A stretch of 5,845 bases of DNA, taken from positions 1 to 5,845 of the forward strand of contig JAEUMU010000211.1 in assembly GCA_016791325.1 (NCBI GenBank), written 5' to 3'. The notes under the pieces were generated by a model that did not search any database, was not told where the DNA came from, and was given only the letters and a program-made list of their open reading frames with translations. The stretch comes from Hyphomonadaceae bacterium (GTDB lineage Bacteria > Pseudomonadota > Alphaproteobacteria > Caulobacterales > Aquidulcibacteraceae). Each line of letters opens with the position of its first letter. Within the stretch, counting starts at the first letter, position 1. Shown here in pieces: positions 5,072-5,845 of this stretch. Both the position numbers and the translations under genes were made by a program.

Positions 5072-5845
5072 TCAATGCGTTTCGCGCAGCGGACGCGCCA
5101 GCACCTCGGCGATCGACAGGCCGACCTCGTTGTGGCCCGCGAAGGCGGTGCCGATTTCGATGTTCGTCACGCGCTCGGCGTAGGTGGCGTAAGCTTCGGG
5201 CGGCAGCGGCACATAGCCCACCTCCGGCGAAAGCGCCGCAGCGTGCTCCAAGAAGTAGAGCATGAAGCGGCGCACCTGCGGACGGCGCAGCGCTTGCGCG
5301 TTGACGTAAACAAACATCGGTCGCGCCAGCGGATAGGAGCCATCGGCGATGGTTTCCGGCGAGGGCGCGATGCCGTTGATGCTGAGCGCTTTCACGCGCT
5401 GGCGGTTCTGATCGTAATAGGCGTAGCCGAAATAGCCCATCGAGTCCGCGTTGCCGGAAACGCCTTGGATGATGACGTTGTCATCTTCACTGGGCGTGTA
5501 ATCGGTGCGCGAGGCGCGCGCGGCGCCGTTCACGGCTTCGGTGAAGAAATCGAACGTGCCCGAGGCGGTGCCAGGGCCGAACAGCTGGAAGGCGGCGTTC
5601 GGCCAGCTCGGATTGATCTGGTTCCAGCGCATCACGTTGCGTTCCGTGCCCGGCGCCCAGATGCGGCGCAGGTCTTCCATGGTGATGGCGTTGATCGGGT
5701 TCGACGGATGCACCACGACGCTGATGCCGTCGAAAGCGATGGGAATTTCCACGAATTGCACGCCGGCGGCGGCGCACGCTTCGATCTCGCCGGTGGTGAT
5801 TGGGCGCGAAGCGTTGGCGATGATGATTTCCCCGCGGCAGAATTT
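5072..5845 (-). CDS. PstS-family phosphate ABC transporter substrate-binding protein (N-terminus outside window)
   Basis: A periplasmic binding protein of the PstS type, which captures phosphate for a PstCAB-type importer. The minus-strand frame is open to the window edge, so 257 C-terminal residues are visible, and perhaps 80-100 residues including the signal peptide are missing. Visible landmarks are FCRGEIIIANASRPI (2-16), the phosphate-binding loop SGTFDFFTE (96-104), GYFGYAYY (137-144) and SYPLARP (170-176). All of these are typical of PstS proteins, particularly the subfamily with an FCxGExxIxxASRPI motif. The C-terminus ends LARPLRETH with TGA at 5074-5072. GTG at 5761 is internal, since conserved sequence continues upstream. 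A strong hairpin follows the stop. I leave the symbol blank because paralogues of this type also occur outside the pst operon and no pstCAB gene is in view. Confidence 0.95.
   Translation of the reverse strand, partial: KFCRGEIIIANASRPITTGEIEACAAAGVQFVEIPIAFDGISVVVHPSNPINAITMEDLRRIWAPGTERNVMRWNQINPSWPNAAFQLFGPGTASGTFDFFTEAVNGAARASRTDYTPSEDDNVIIQGVSGNADSMGYFGYAYYDQNRQRVKALSINGIAPSPETIADGSYPLARPMFVYVNAQALRRPQVRRFMLYFLEHAAALSPEVGYVPLPPEAYATYAERVTNIEIGTAFAGHNEVGLSIAEVLARPLRETH

Noticed and set aside
1..5845. Mobile element, toxin-antitoxin, CRISPR or phage remnant
   Set aside because: No transposase, integrase, direct-repeat array or tRNA-end attachment site was seen, and the recognised genes are housekeeping or transport.

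Overview
The window looks like chromosomal DNA of a GC-rich alphaproteobacterium, plausibly of the Caulobacterales/Hyphomonadaceae type. The best evidence is a DUF1476 gene for the F1Fo-ATPase inhibitor subunit zeta, a family essentially confined to Alphaproteobacteria, placed head-to-head with purC. The purB, purC, purS and PstS-type proteins also have an alphaproteobacterial look. The exact genus is inference.

Layout. Bases 1-951 (+) hold the C-terminal two thirds of a major facilitator transporter that starts outside the window. Bases 983-2290 (+) hold purB (adenylosuccinate lyase). Bases 2291-2875 have no convincing gene but contain several inverted repeats. A 61-residue acidic protein of unknown function lies at 2876-3061 (+). 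It converges with a 3-bp gap on the zeta/DUF1476 gene at 3065-3388 (-). A shared 203-bp regulatory interval (3389-3591) separates zeta from the divergent purC (3592-4338, +). purS (4363-4608, +) follows, and then a 79-residue two-helix membrane protein (4613-4852, +). This converges with a 4-bp gap on a 54-residue single-pass membrane protein with a His/Asp-rich tail (4857-5021, -). A terminator-like hairpin (5038-5065) lies between that gene and a PstS-type phosphate-binding protein (5072-5845, -), whose N-terminus runs off the window.

How the genes relate. purC, purS and purB all serve de novo purine synthesis: PurS is part of FGAM synthetase, PurC makes SAICAR, and PurB cleaves SAICAR and adenylosuccinate. 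purQ and purL, which often follow purS in alphaproteobacteria, do not follow it here. The zeta subunit links to ATP economy by restraining ATP hydrolysis by F1Fo-ATPase. The PstS-like protein belongs to phosphate uptake and is probably an independent unit.

This is mostly an ordinary housekeeping region. I see no mobile element, CRISPR array, tRNA, rRNA or defence system. The parts most worth a second look are the gene-free interval after purB, the purC/zeta intergenic region, and the three small uncharacterised proteins.
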